NCBI RefSeq assembly: GCF_024199005.1
Contig: NZ_JANATA010000001.1
Span: forward strand, 124,001-188,000
DNA length: 64,000 nucleotides
DNA from: Opacimonas viscosa
Lineage (GTDB): Bacteria; Pseudomonadota; Gammaproteobacteria; Enterobacterales; Alteromonadaceae
Direction of reading: 5' to 3'
The position numbers and the translations under genes were made by a program. Every line of letters begins with the position of its first letter. Positions within the stretch are counted from its first letter, which is position 1. Positions 55,333 through 63,845 of the stretch are shown here, in pieces. The notes below the pieces were generated by a model. The model had not been told where the DNA came from, made no database searches, and saw only the letters and a list, made by a program, of their open reading frames with translations.

Positions 55333-56496
55333 TTAGAAAGTAACAACTGTTCCAATAGAGAATGTACCATTGTCTTCAGCAACTGAACTGACCGAATTTT
55401 CTGATTCAGTATTATTGTATTCAGCCACTAAAATAACTCCTGGACGAACTGTGCGGAAGTAACCTAACGCAAAGTTTTTATGAGTTGTAGTTGACGCTTG
55501 GTCATCGTTCTCTGTCTCACCAGATGAAATCACAAAGCGATTGTCACCCATGGTATAAGAAGCTTGTAATAAATAACCTTCTGACTCATTTGTGTCAGCA
55601 CCGACAACGTGGTCTAGGCCAGCAACATGTCCTAAACCTTCAGAGGTATAACCTGATGCGGTAAGTGACACACCGGAGAATTTCACGTTAACACCATAGC
55701 CAAAACCTGATTGATCAGTATCAGTACCGTCAGCTAGTTCACTAGACTGTGAAACACCATTTACCCACGCTTTAAACATATCTTGTGAATACACCGCTTC
55801 AAACTCAACTCGTGGTGTATCTTCTGAAGAACCTGGAGCAGATTTATTCGGATCCATGATACCAGATTTATTCGGATCCATGATACCTACGGCTAATGTT
55901 AAACCACTCATATCAGGTGAGCGATAGGTTATTTGTGCTTTAGGGAACGGGTAAGTATAACCCGTGGAGATATTACCGAAAGATACATTACCGCCGTCGA
56001 CTAAACCAAATGTGTCTGAAGTTTGACCATAACCCAGTAATAATTCATCTCCTAGGATATTGGTACGATTAAATAAACCAAAATCTTTCCCTAAGGTGAC
56101 AGAACCAAAGTCACCAGATATTTTTGCATAAAATTGACGGACATCAATCAGCGAATTTGTTCCCAAGGCATTGGCGCCACGATTTAAATCTGTATCGTTC
56201 ACGCTCACCCAAAAAGAAGAACGCATTTCTACTTTGACATCATCCAGTTGTTTACCAAAGTTAAAACCAACATTGTTGGGTAAGAAGCCCATACGGACTC
56301 GAGACTGGTCACGTTCTGATGTGACACCAGCAGCATCTGTTGCTTCGATGTTTGAATTAACATAAAAAATATTTACGAGGCCATCAGCACTAAACGTCAT
56401 ACCTTCTTTGTTGTAAATTTCAACAGCGGCTTGGCTACTAAAAGCAGCAAGAGATAGTGCAGAAGCAATAAGAGTTTTTTGTAATGTGTGTTTCAT
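55333..56496 (-). CDS. Outer-membrane porin
   Basis: A 387-residue trimeric-type general porin. It has a signal peptide (LIASALSLAAFSSQAAVEIY), a 16-strand pattern of alternating residues, the porin motif VRQFYAKISGDFGSVTLGKD and a C-terminal Phe (FSIGTVVTF) for BAM recognition. It carries an exact tandem duplication of 8 residues (GIMDPNKS twice) in a loop. It lies between regulator and ABC genes with a copy of the shared motif upstream, so it may admit alcohols or other substrates of this locus. Confidence 0.92.
   Translation of the reverse strand: MKHTLQKTLIASALSLAAFSSQAAVEIYNKEGMTFSADGLVNIFYVNSNIEATDAAGVTSERDQSRVRMGFLPNNVGFNFGKQLDDVKVEMRSSFWVSVNDTDLNRGANALGTNSLIDVRQFYAKISGDFGSVTLGKDFGLFNRTNILGDELLLGYGQTSDTFGLVDGGNVSFGNISTGYTYPFPKAQITYRSPDMSGLTLAVGIMDPNKSGIMDPNKSAPGSSEDTPRVEFEAVYSQDMFKAWVNGVSQSSELADGTDTDQSGFGYGVNVKFSGVSLTASGYTSEGLGHVAGLDHVVGADTNESEGYLLQASYTMGDNRFVISSGETENDDQASTTTHKNFALGYFRTVRPGVILVAEYNNTESENSVSSVAEDNGTFSIGTVVTF
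55840..55887. repeat. 24-bp perfect tandem duplication inside the porin gene
   Basis: Two identical 24-base units (55840-55863 and 55864-55887) add GIMDPNKS in frame. Zero differences suggest a recent event. Confidence 0.95.
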
Positions 56497-56610
56497 GTTC
56501 TTGGATTCCTGTTATTGTTAACACCATGAACAATAATGTTAATTAAACGTATATTTAATTAAGCAAGTTGTTGATTTTTATTATTAATTAGATGTGAACA
56601 GAAGTATTAG

Positions 56611-56627
56611 GCACAAAGGATGAGATG
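56611..56627 (+). promoter_or_regulatory. Shared regulon motif, site 4 (porin promoter)
   Basis: GCACAAAGGATGAGATG matches the ACAAAGGATGAGA core. It lies 115-131 bp upstream of the minus-strand porin start, on the opposite strand from the gene. Confidence 0.55.
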
Positions 56628-56647
56628 TTTCACACTTTTGTAAAAAA

Positions 56648-57325
56648 CTATGTAATATAACCAGCCAAGATATGGGGATATTCTTTGAGTAAACATTGCT
56701 TGGTGGGTCTTTGGTGCATTTCTCGTAAATTTAAGGTATGGATAATCGTTGCGGGTTTAGGGGATAAAAAGTAAATTTTATCGGCGAATGTCAACGCTTC
56801 TTCAATATCATGTGTTACTAATAGTACAGTTGTTTGGTGAAGTCGTACTAAGTCATTCAACTCTCTGCGACAGCCATCGGCAGTAGGCTCATCCAAAGAA
56901 ACAAAAGGCTCGTCGAGTAACAACAAGTCTGGTTCGTTAATAAAGGCCCGCGCGATAGAGACTCTTTTTTGCATCCCTCCTGATAGTTGTTCTGGATAAA
57001 AATGAGCAACATTTTCCAAACCTAACTGCTTTAATAAAGCACTGCAAACCTCTATTTGACCTGGTGCTACCAGCAAGATGTTTTCTTGGATGGTTAACCA
57101 AGGTAATAAACGGTTTTCTTGAAAAATATAGCCTAGTTTTTTGTTTGTTATCCTAGCGTGTTGATATTCTTCATCAAGACCCGCTATGATATTTAACAGC
57201 GTCGTTTTACCACAACCAGACGGACCGATTAACGCAATACGTTCTCCTGGTTGAATGGTCAATGCAACGTCCGCTATAACCGTTATATTTTGAAACTGTT
57301 TATTTTTAACGACAACATTAAACAT
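56648..57325 (-). CDS. ABC importer ATPase (TauB/SsuB-like)
   Basis: A 225-residue ATPase with Walker A LIGPSGCGKTTLLNIIAG, the Q-loop YIFQENRLLPWLT typical of nitrate/sulfonate/taurine importers, the signature LSGGMQKRVSIARA and Walker B LLLLDEPFVSLDEP. It forms an importer with the permease (8-base overlap) and the binding protein upstream. The substrate is not known; the locus suggests a role tied to alcohol oxidation or its metal or cofactor. Confidence 0.92.
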   Translation of the reverse strand: MFNVVVKNKQFQNITVIADVALTIQPGERIALIGPSGCGKTTLLNIIAGLDEEYQHARITNKKLGYIFQENRLLPWLTIQENILLVAPGQIEVCSALLKQLGLENVAHFYPEQLSGGMQKRVSIARAFINEPDLLLLDEPFVSLDEPTADGCRRELNDLVRLHQTTVLLVTHDIEEALTFADKIYFLSPKPATIIHTLNLREMHQRPTKQCLLKEYPHILAGYIT

Positions 57326-58076
57326 GTTTACGGCCTTTTTGTATTAATTTTTCGAATGGTTTGAAGAGAATAAACTCGATGGTAAATACAATACCGATAA
57401 AACAAAATGTATATGCTAGGATCCCTGCGATATCAAAAAATTGAAATAAAGAGTGCAGGGCAAAACCGACACCATCGCTTCTACCGAGTAACTCTACAAC
57501 TAACACAATTTTCCAAATTAAGGATAAACCATTTCTGGCTGCCAGTAAGATATAAGGATATATCTGAGGTAAATAGATAAAGCGATAATAAGTAAAACGG
57601 CTCAAACGATAGACTTTAGCCATCTGGGTTAACTTTGGATCAATGACTCTAGCGCCTTCTCTAATACTCACGATGACATTGGGTAATTTATTCAAGACAA
57701 CAGCAAAAATAGCTGCTGTTTCAATGAGACCAAACCAGATATACGCTAACATAATCGTCACTAGGGCAGGGATATTCAACAATACAACTAACACTGTATC
57801 GCTAAATACATTGATGCGGTGTCGGTGTGCCATGAGGATCCCCATAAATATCCCTAACACCATTGCCAAACAAAAACTGAATAAGACCCGATATAATGTT
57901 ATCCCCAAATTATAGAGTAATTCCCCCTTTTGATAGTGAAACGTTAATGCACTGTAGACGTTTATGATTGAAGGTAAATCAGGTGAATCGATAACACTAG
58001 CTAGCACTTGCCAAAGCATTATGAGAAGGATGATAAATATACACTGTAAAGAACTTTTATTACCTAAAATACCCAT
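57318..58076 (-). CDS. ABC importer permease (TauC/SsuC-like)
   Basis: A 252-residue inner-membrane permease with six helices. The cytoplasmic EAA-like loop is KVYRLSRFTYYRFIYLPQIY followed by PYILLAARNGLSLIWKIVLV, typical of the SsuC/TauC/NrtB group. It overlaps the ATPase gene and follows the binding protein by 10 bases. Confidence 0.92.
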   Translation of the reverse strand: MGILGNKSSLQCIFIILLIMLWQVLASVIDSPDLPSIINVYSALTFHYQKGELLYNLGITLYRVLFSFCLAMVLGIFMGILMAHRHRINVFSDTVLVVLLNIPALVTIMLAYIWFGLIETAAIFAVVLNKLPNVIVSIREGARVIDPKLTQMAKVYRLSRFTYYRFIYLPQIYPYILLAARNGLSLIWKIVLVVELLGRSDGVGFALHSLFQFFDIAGILAYTFCFIGIVFTIEFILFKPFEKLIQKGRKHV

Positions 58077-58086
58077 GGATTAGTGT

Positions 58087-59136
58087 TTACTCTACAGTTT
58101 GCGTGGTGGCCTCAAGCCAAACACTTTGTGCTTTAGGCCAGAAAACATTAGTTGGAGAATCCAGCGATAAATCAAGTGTTTCAGCAAAAATGCTATATGC
58201 ATCCGCAAAAGAGATCGTTTCGGCAGCAGTAAAATTATTCAGTAGTGTTTTGGGGTAGTCTTGATAAAGCTGTATGAAGATATCTTCGTTTTCCGCTTTG
58301 ATTAAGTGTCTAATTCTTTCCCATTCGCGCTTACTACCTAATAATAACTGTTTTGCTTGATGTGAGCTGTGTAAAAACTGAGTTAATAACGTTTCGTTAT
58401 CACTCGCAAAGGTAGTATGAAAAGCCCATCCTAACATAGGGACATCAGTATTTATGTTTAGCGCTTGTAGCATTTCAGAAGTTGTAATGATCGGCACAAA
58501 ATCCAATGTTTTGAGTCGAGCTGTATAGTGCCAAAAGTTAATGACAGCCGTATTGTTTTCTTTTTGTACCATACGGTTTAGCAAAGGGGGAGCCGCAAAT
58601 GTAAGTTGTAGTTTGGTTTTTTCTAAGTCCTGATGCTTGATATAAGCTTGTGTGACTAACCAATTCTTATCATATTTACCCCCTGCTATACCAATACGAG
58701 GATTCTGTGATAGCCACTGTGCGAATGTAGGGTGGTTTTGTCTGCTATAGATCCCGCCTGTTAATTTCGTGGTAGGATATAACAAATAAGGTTTACGCAT
58801 GGATTGTTGTTTAGCCACCCAAAATACGTCCGTCATAATAATATCAACAGAGTGGCTTTGTAATGCTGCAGATGCTGCATTTTTACTAGCAAATGGAATG
58901 ATATTGAGTGTGTAACCATTTTGTATATCTAGTCCATGATGCTTAATGACATCCATTTCCCAGTTTATAGTACCAAATTTGAGTACCCCCACATTGATAA
59001 CTGGCAGTGCTTTGGTGGCGTTTGCTAAGGCGGTAGTAGAGGTCTTATACTCGGTTAGAGCGCTAGAGCTACATGCAGAAAAGATACCCAAAGTAAGAAG
59101 AGTACAGGACAGGACTTTTTTTACAATGGGTACCAT
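58087..59136 (-). CDS. ABC importer substrate-binding protein (NMT1/THI5-like)
   Basis: About 349 residues with a signal peptide or possible lipobox (LLTLGIFSAC) and a type II binding-protein fold of the SsuA/NMT1 group. It has INVGVLKFGTINWEMDVIKH at the first strand, and SHSVDIIMTDVFWVAKQQ and NPRIGIAGGKYDKNWLVTQA at the hinge. ATG 59136 is preferred; the frame is open from 59184. A copy of the shared motif lies 80-96 bp upstream, between it and the TonB receptor gene. Ligand unknown. Confidence 0.85.
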   Translation of the reverse strand: MVPIVKKVLSCTLLTLGIFSACSSSALTEYKTSTTALANATKALPVINVGVLKFGTINWEMDVIKHHGLDIQNGYTLNIIPFASKNAASAALQSHSVDIIMTDVFWVAKQQSMRKPYLLYPTTKLTGGIYSRQNHPTFAQWLSQNPRIGIAGGKYDKNWLVTQAYIKHQDLEKTKLQLTFAAPPLLNRMVQKENNTAVINFWHYTARLKTLDFVPIITTSEMLQALNINTDVPMLGWAFHTTFASDNETLLTQFLHSSHQAKQLLLGSKREWERIRHLIKAENEDIFIQLYQDYPKTLLNNFTAAETISFADAYSIFAETLDLSLDSPTNVFWPKAQSVWLEATTQTVE

Positions 59137-59215
59137 TTGAACACCATAATTGATTATGCTTATTGTCAATATTCTAACGGACAACTCCAGATTTAACTCC
59201 CACCTTTAGTAGGAG

Positions 59216-59232
59216 TTTATCTCATTCATTGG
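59216..59232 (-). promoter_or_regulatory. Shared regulon motif, site 5 (second ABC operon)
   Basis: Reverse strand CCAATGAATGAGATAAA differs from the motif at 61766-61782 by one base. It lies in the 96-bp gap after the TonB receptor stop and before the binding-protein gene, in the same orientation as the genes. Confidence 0.5.
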
Positions 59233-61647
59233 TTAGAATTGGTAAGTGACACCAACCGATATCATGCGAGGATGGGCCGGTCCAATGAACTCAGGGTCAT
59301 CAATCTCTGGATAAATGTCTTCGAGGACCTCGTCAGCTTCACCATAAGTACCAAACGTATAAAATGATTTATCTAGTGCATTATCAATACGGAATGACAG
59401 ACTCGTGTGTTCATTAATTTCATAAACGCCATACAAATTTAGCAAGCCATACCCACTAATTTGTGCATTTTCGTTTGCTTCATCCCCTCTATAATATTGA
59501 CTAGAAGCTGCAAGTAATTCTGCACCAAATAACATATTATCCATACCTTTATACTCCAATTGAGCTTTCAATTGTTGCGCTGGTTGACCTGGAATGGTGT
59601 CGCCTGGGGAGACTTGACGATTGGGTCCCATAGGGTTCATTGGACTAAATGAAACAAATGGTGCTTCGAAAGTCGCATTTAGATGTGTATAACTTCCAGA
59701 GACATACCATTGAGTGTTTTGCCAATCCGCTAATAGCTCAATACCTTGACGTTGAGTTTTGTCAATATTCACAAAATACCCACGCGAGGAGGTACTTCCA
59801 GCTTGCTGAAATATAATATCGTCGGTGCTAACTGAGTGGAATAACGTCACGCTATTGCTGAAGTTAATGGTAGAATATTTAAAAGCTGCTTCAATGGTAT
59901 GCGTAACCACTTGATCCAGTGGTGGATCAGCAACAAAACCATTGGGTAAACGACAAGGATCATTTTCATCGGCACATGATAATTCAGCAGGACTGGGTAC
60001 ACGTGAAGATTGGGCAACACTTATGTTGAATTCGGACGTATCACTTAATTGATAATTTATACCAATGGCTGGATTAAATTGTGAAAAACGGTGGTCACCA
60101 TCTAACGAACCTTCGCCATCTTCAAGCAAGTCATTCATTAACACATGGTCTTGATTGAACCGAGCGGCCACATTCATAGATAATTGGGGAGACACCTCGA
60201 TTATATCGGAAAAATATAGTGATTTATGGGTTGATGTGACATCCAAACGAACTCTAGCTTCAGCATTTAATAAATTTAAGGGTATTACTGTTCTAGAGTC
60301 TTCAGCCGTATCATTTTCCAAAATACCAAAGGCACTATCAGACGCATAAGTAATATCCGCTTTTTGATACGTTAACCCAATAACTAGTGCATGGTTTAAG
60401 CCCGCAAGATTAACTCGGTGATTTAATTGCAGAGTTGTACCATAACTTTCATTTTGCGACTTACCAGTATTGTAAGTACCATCTAATTCATCTGCTGCGA
60501 TAGCGGTTATTTCAGATAAAGCCAAACCATCATAGCCAATAAATTCAACAGCTTCTATTTCATCTCCATCAGCAAAAGGAATGTCATCATCATCATCATC
60601 GTGATCTAGAAATAAATCATCGTTCGTTGGTGACTGCTCGTCATCGTCATCATCATCCAATTCGCAAAGTGTAATAACATTTTCTCGAAGAAAACATGGC
60701 CCAAAATCACTATCGTCGCCATTGATTGAATTTGTCGTATTTTTTCTTAGAAAAAGATTAGTCTGCAAGGTCGTGTCATCGGATAATACAAATGTGCCAT
60801 TTAATGCAGCGAAATCAAGATCATTACTTGTTTTATCAGGATGGGTGTATACAGCACCTGCACCTGCAAACTCTTGTAAATCGATAGGGATAGCACCATT
60901 ACCTAATAATTCACTAGTGACGTTTAAATAAGTAAAATCGATTTGATGTTGCCCAATTTTTTTACTCAACGAACCTAGAACCTGAGTCACATCAGACGGG
61001 GAGTAATCACGCCATCCATCTTCTTCATAGTGAGAGGCTAAAACATAAGCCGCCCAATCGTTTTGATCAATCCCAGATTGAACCGTTAATTCTTTTCTGC
61101 CATGCTCACCTAGAGAAGCATCTAGTTGTGTACCAGTAAATGTATAACCTGTTTTAGTGTTTAGACCCAATGCACCACCCAAGGTATTTTGTCCAAAGAC
61201 AGGGTTAGATGTTGAAAATAACACAGCATTATCAAGAGCTTCTAAAGGGATGAGATCCCAGTTCACCGTATCTCCAAATGGTTCATTAAACCTAGTTCCA
61301 TTTAAGTATACAGAGACGCCTTGGGGTAAACCGAGTAAGGGGGAAGCTGTGAAGCCTCTATATTGGACATCAGGTTGAAAAGGATTGTTTTGTACGTGAT
61401 TAATGTTCACACTTGTAAACTGGCTTCTTAGGATCTCTGCTAAAGAACGCGTTGGCGTTAAACCTAGCTCTTTACTTGTCAACGTTTGTGTTTGACCGAT
61501 TAACTGTGCAGTATCAGTTGTTTGTTGTAATGGAGTATTCCCGATAATAGAAATAACTTCTGTATTATTGGAGGAGGCATCGCTGTCCGTGGCATTAGCG
61601 TGTGATAATGCACTGAAAATAGCAAGTGCCACAACTGAGTATTTCAT
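59233..61647 (-). CDS. TonB-dependent outer-membrane receptor with poly-Asp insert
   Basis: An 804-residue receptor. It has a signal peptide (SVVALAIFSALSHANA), a plug domain (about 60-170, with SLAEILRSQFTSVNINHVQN and NTLGGALGLNTKTG) and a 22-strand barrel ending ISVGVTYQF. A loop of about residues 320-370 is flanked by Cys (GPCFLRENVITLCELD) and carries two six-Asp tracts and many more acidic residues, suggesting metal-ion binding. A second Cys pair (LSCADENDPCRLP) is also acidic. ATG 61647 is chosen; the frame extends to 61686. Candidate substrates are a lanthanide complex or PQQ. Confidence 0.93.
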   Translation of the reverse strand: MKYSVVALAIFSALSHANATDSDASSNNTEVISIIGNTPLQQTTDTAQLIGQTQTLTSKELGLTPTRSLAEILRSQFTSVNINHVQNNPFQPDVQYRGFTASPLLGLPQGVSVYLNGTRFNEPFGDTVNWDLIPLEALDNAVLFSTSNPVFGQNTLGGALGLNTKTGYTFTGTQLDASLGEHGRKELTVQSGIDQNDWAAYVLASHYEEDGWRDYSPSDVTQVLGSLSKKIGQHQIDFTYLNVTSELLGNGAIPIDLQEFAGAGAVYTHPDKTSNDLDFAALNGTFVLSDDTTLQTNLFLRKNTTNSINGDDSDFGPCFLRENVITLCELDDDDDDEQSPTNDDLFLDHDDDDDDIPFADGDEIEAVEFIGYDGLALSEITAIAADELDGTYNTGKSQNESYGTTLQLNHRVNLAGLNHALVIGLTYQKADITYASDSAFGILENDTAEDSRTVIPLNLLNAEARVRLDVTSTHKSLYFSDIIEVSPQLSMNVAARFNQDHVLMNDLLEDGEGSLDGDHRFSQFNPAIGINYQLSDTSEFNISVAQSSRVPSPAELSCADENDPCRLPNGFVADPPLDQVVTHTIEAAFKYSTINFSNSVTLFHSVSTDDIIFQQAGSTSSRGYFVNIDKTQRQGIELLADWQNTQWYVSGSYTHLNATFEAPFVSFSPMNPMGPNRQVSPGDTIPGQPAQQLKAQLEYKGMDNMLFGAELLAASSQYYRGDEANENAQISGYGLLNLYGVYEINEHTSLSFRIDNALDKSFYTFGTYGEADEVLEDIYPEIDDPEFIGPAHPRMISVGVTYQF
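60583..60658 (-). repeat. GAT/GAC trinucleotide tracts encoding two Asp-6 runs
   Basis: ATC-rich repeats at 60583-60600 and 60641-60658 (plus strand) encode six aspartates each. The first run is nearly pure GAT, so its length could vary by slippage without frame loss. Confidence 0.85.
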
Positions 61648-61762
61648 TCTTTCTTTTCCTTTCACAATTATCTTGATCGTAATCAATATAATTATATATA
61701 AAAATATTTACTAGATTGAGTCACCTAAACTTTTAATTTCAATGGCTTGCAGTCTTGTTTTC

Positions 61763-61782
61763 CTACCAAAGAATGAGATAAA
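61763..61782 (+). promoter_or_regulatory. Shared regulon motif, site 6 (TonB receptor promoter)
   Basis: CTACCAAAGAATGAGATAAA matches site 1 at 15 of the first 16 positions. It lies 116-135 bp upstream of the receptor start in the 370-bp divergent gap with the TorF-like gene; I see no ORF in that gap. Confidence 0.6.
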
Positions 61783-61929
61783 AGGAGGATGAATGTCTGT
61801 ATAAAAATCATTCATAATGATTTCTGTTATTGATTTTGGATTAAAGCTGTATAGAAATTAAAAGTTAATTGTCCAAGGGTCTACCAGATTCATTACTTAA
61901 GCGACATTAATCACACAAATAGCATTAAA

Positions 61930-61943
61930 TGCTCATCCTTTCC
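61930..61943 (-). promoter_or_regulatory. Shared regulon motif, site 7 (TorF-like gene promoter)
   Basis: Reverse strand GGAAAGGATGAGCA keeps the AAAGGATGAG core. It lies 75-88 bp upstream of the TorF-like start. Confidence 0.45.
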
Positions 61944-62017
61944 TGCCGATATATTCTAAATACAAATCATACCCTCAATTTCGATGAGGGTTGTCTCTTG
62001 TCAGTTAGCTTACACGG

Positions 62018-62683
62018 ATGAACAATGCTATGAAATCACACCTTAAACACACGATAAGTATGCTTGGACTAAGCACATTGGCTTTGTCTTTTAGTGCAAA
62101 TTCTCTCGCGAACACAGAAGTTTCTTACAATATCACCTTCGCATCTCATTATAATTGGCGTGGTTTTGATCTCAGTGATGGTGGACCGGTGTTACAAGGA
62201 AGTGTTGAGGTCGCTAAAGAGAACGGTCTCTACGCGGGTGTTTGGACATCACAATACGATTTTGCTGGTGTAGAGAACGGTTTCGAAGTTGATTTATATG
62301 CAGGCTATAGTTTTGACCTGGCCGATGGCTTCTATGTGGATATGCTCATTAATTCTTATCAATACACCGGTGCAACCGAAAGCTCCATAGAGTGGATGGT
62401 TGGATTAGGACATGACTATTTTGCATTTAATTATTACCAAGACCTGGATTTGGATACGGATTATTTAGAGCTGAATGTCTCATATCCATTAAGTGACGAA
62501 GTATCAGCAAACATTCATTATGGTTTAAACGATGATGGTGTAGACCGTTATTCTGATTATTCAGTCATTGTTGGTTACGCTTTTGATGAATTTGGTGAGA
62601 TATCTGTCGGGTATTCAGATCATGAATTTTCAATGGGCGAAGCAGACGAACAGTTATTTTTTAACTTCTCTGCTAATTTTTAA
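62018..62683 (+). CDS. TorF family putative outer-membrane porin
   Basis: A 221-residue exported protein with a signal peptide (LGLSTLALSFSANSLANTEV). The TorF/TIGR02001-type start SYNITFASHYNWRGFDLSDG is followed by beta-strands and a C-terminal FFNFSANF. It is rich in Asp, Tyr and Gly and probably forms a small barrel. The role of the family is unknown. It is divergent from the TonB receptor and carries a motif copy upstream. An ATG four codons later is also possible. Confidence 0.88.
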   Translation: MNNAMKSHLKHTISMLGLSTLALSFSANSLANTEVSYNITFASHYNWRGFDLSDGGPVLQGSVEVAKENGLYAGVWTSQYDFAGVENGFEVDLYAGYSFDLADGFYVDMLINSYQYTGATESSIEWMVGLGHDYFAFNYYQDLDLDTDYLELNVSYPLSDEVSANIHYGLNDDGVDRYSDYSVIVGYAFDEFGEISVGYSDHEFSMGEADEQLFFNFSANF

Positions 62684-62734
62684 TTCGACATAGCCGGATA
62701 ATAGCGAATTATTTTCATTCATCAAGGAGGATCT

Positions 62735-63781
62735 ATGCGTTTAATCAAACATATTTTACTTATTAGTATATCGACCTGGTTAGTGTTTAGTCCCGCACAA
62801 GCCAATGAAAAAACATTGGTACTGTATAACTGGGAAAACTATATGCCCCAGTCGATAAAAGATGCTTTTTATGAGGAAACGGGTTACTCCATAACAGAAG
62901 TTTATTACGAATCTGATGAACTCAAAGATGAGTTGATTTTTAATAATGGAGGGGCTGGACTGGATCTCATTATCGGTAGTGGTTATGGCTTTATCAGCTA
63001 TGTTCGCAAAGGCAATCTTTTGGCCCAAATTCCAGCAAATGCAATTCCTAATAAGCAACATATAGGTGTAAATTGGTTAGAGCAAAGTCCCGAATTACAA
63101 AAATTTACGACTCCGCTAGTATGGGGAACTGTGGGGATTATATATCGCAAAGATAAGATACAAAATGTCGATAGCTGGATGGATTTATACCAGCCTGACC
63201 CGTCTCTACACAAAAAGATTGTGATGGTCGACGACATCCGTGATGCTATGGGGTCGGCATTAATAGCACAGGGCTACTCATTTAATTCTATCAAGCCAAA
63301 AGAAATTATGGCTGCAAGTAAATTGTTAAAAGCACAACGAGAGTATGTGTATGCCTATGACTTTATAGGGACAGAAGAAGACTCCAGTATTCTTACGGAT
63401 GATGTATATATGACGCTTGGCTACAATGGTGATGCAATGGTGTTACAGGAACTGAGTGAAGATATTGGTTATGTGGTACCCAAAGAAGGAACGGCGCTAT
63501 GGTCAGATCATATTGCAGTTCTTGCAAGTAGCCAGAAAAAAGACATCGCTTTTCAATTTATTAATTTTCTTAATGACCCAAAACGCGCGGCTGAGTTTTC
63601 AGAATATACTGGTTCAGCAAGCAGTAACCAGAGCGCTTTAAATTTTATGGATGAGGCACATAAAAATAACCCTCTGATTTATCCACCCCAAGAATTAGTA
63701 GAAAAATCTGAGTTTTATCAGTTGTTTACCCCTCGCACATACCGTATGTACAACACGGCATACGTAAACGCAAAACAATAA
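62735..63781 (+). CDS. Polyamine-type periplasmic binding protein (PotD/NspS-like)
   Basis: A 348-residue exported binding protein with signal peptide ending SPAQANE. The PotD/PotF family start TLVLYNWENYMPQSIKDAFY is followed by TTPLVWGTVGIIYRKDKI and the acidic-aromatic ligand site region (YNGDAMV). AAGGAGG precedes the ATG. No potABC transporter genes follow; instead a membrane sensor gene starts 64 bases later, like nspS-mbaA of Vibrio, so a sensory rather than transport role is likely. Confidence 0.87.
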   Translation: MRLIKHILLISISTWLVFSPAQANEKTLVLYNWENYMPQSIKDAFYEETGYSITEVYYESDELKDELIFNNGGAGLDLIIGSGYGFISYVRKGNLLAQIPANAIPNKQHIGVNWLEQSPELQKFTTPLVWGTVGIIYRKDKIQNVDSWMDLYQPDPSLHKKIVMVDDIRDAMGSALIAQGYSFNSIKPKEIMAASKLLKAQREYVYAYDFIGTEEDSSILTDDVYMTLGYNGDAMVLQELSEDIGYVVPKEGTALWSDHIAVLASSQKKDIAFQFINFLNDPKRAAEFSEYTGSASSNQSALNFMDEAHKNNPLIYPPQELVEKSEFYQLFTPRTYRMYNTAYVNAKQ

Positions 63782-63845
63782 TATTGTTCGCATAACCACG
63801 TTAAACACCAATATTTGCGCCAAAATTCACACGTAAGGATACACA

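Noticed and set aside
60583-60658. Trinucleotide repeats considered as a CRISPR or non-coding repeat array
   Set aside because: They are codon repeats (GAT/GAC) inside an intact reading frame, without spacers.
62735-63781. Binding protein assigned to a PotABCD importer
   Set aside because: No permease or ATPase of that type is adjacent, and the next gene encodes a membrane sensor.
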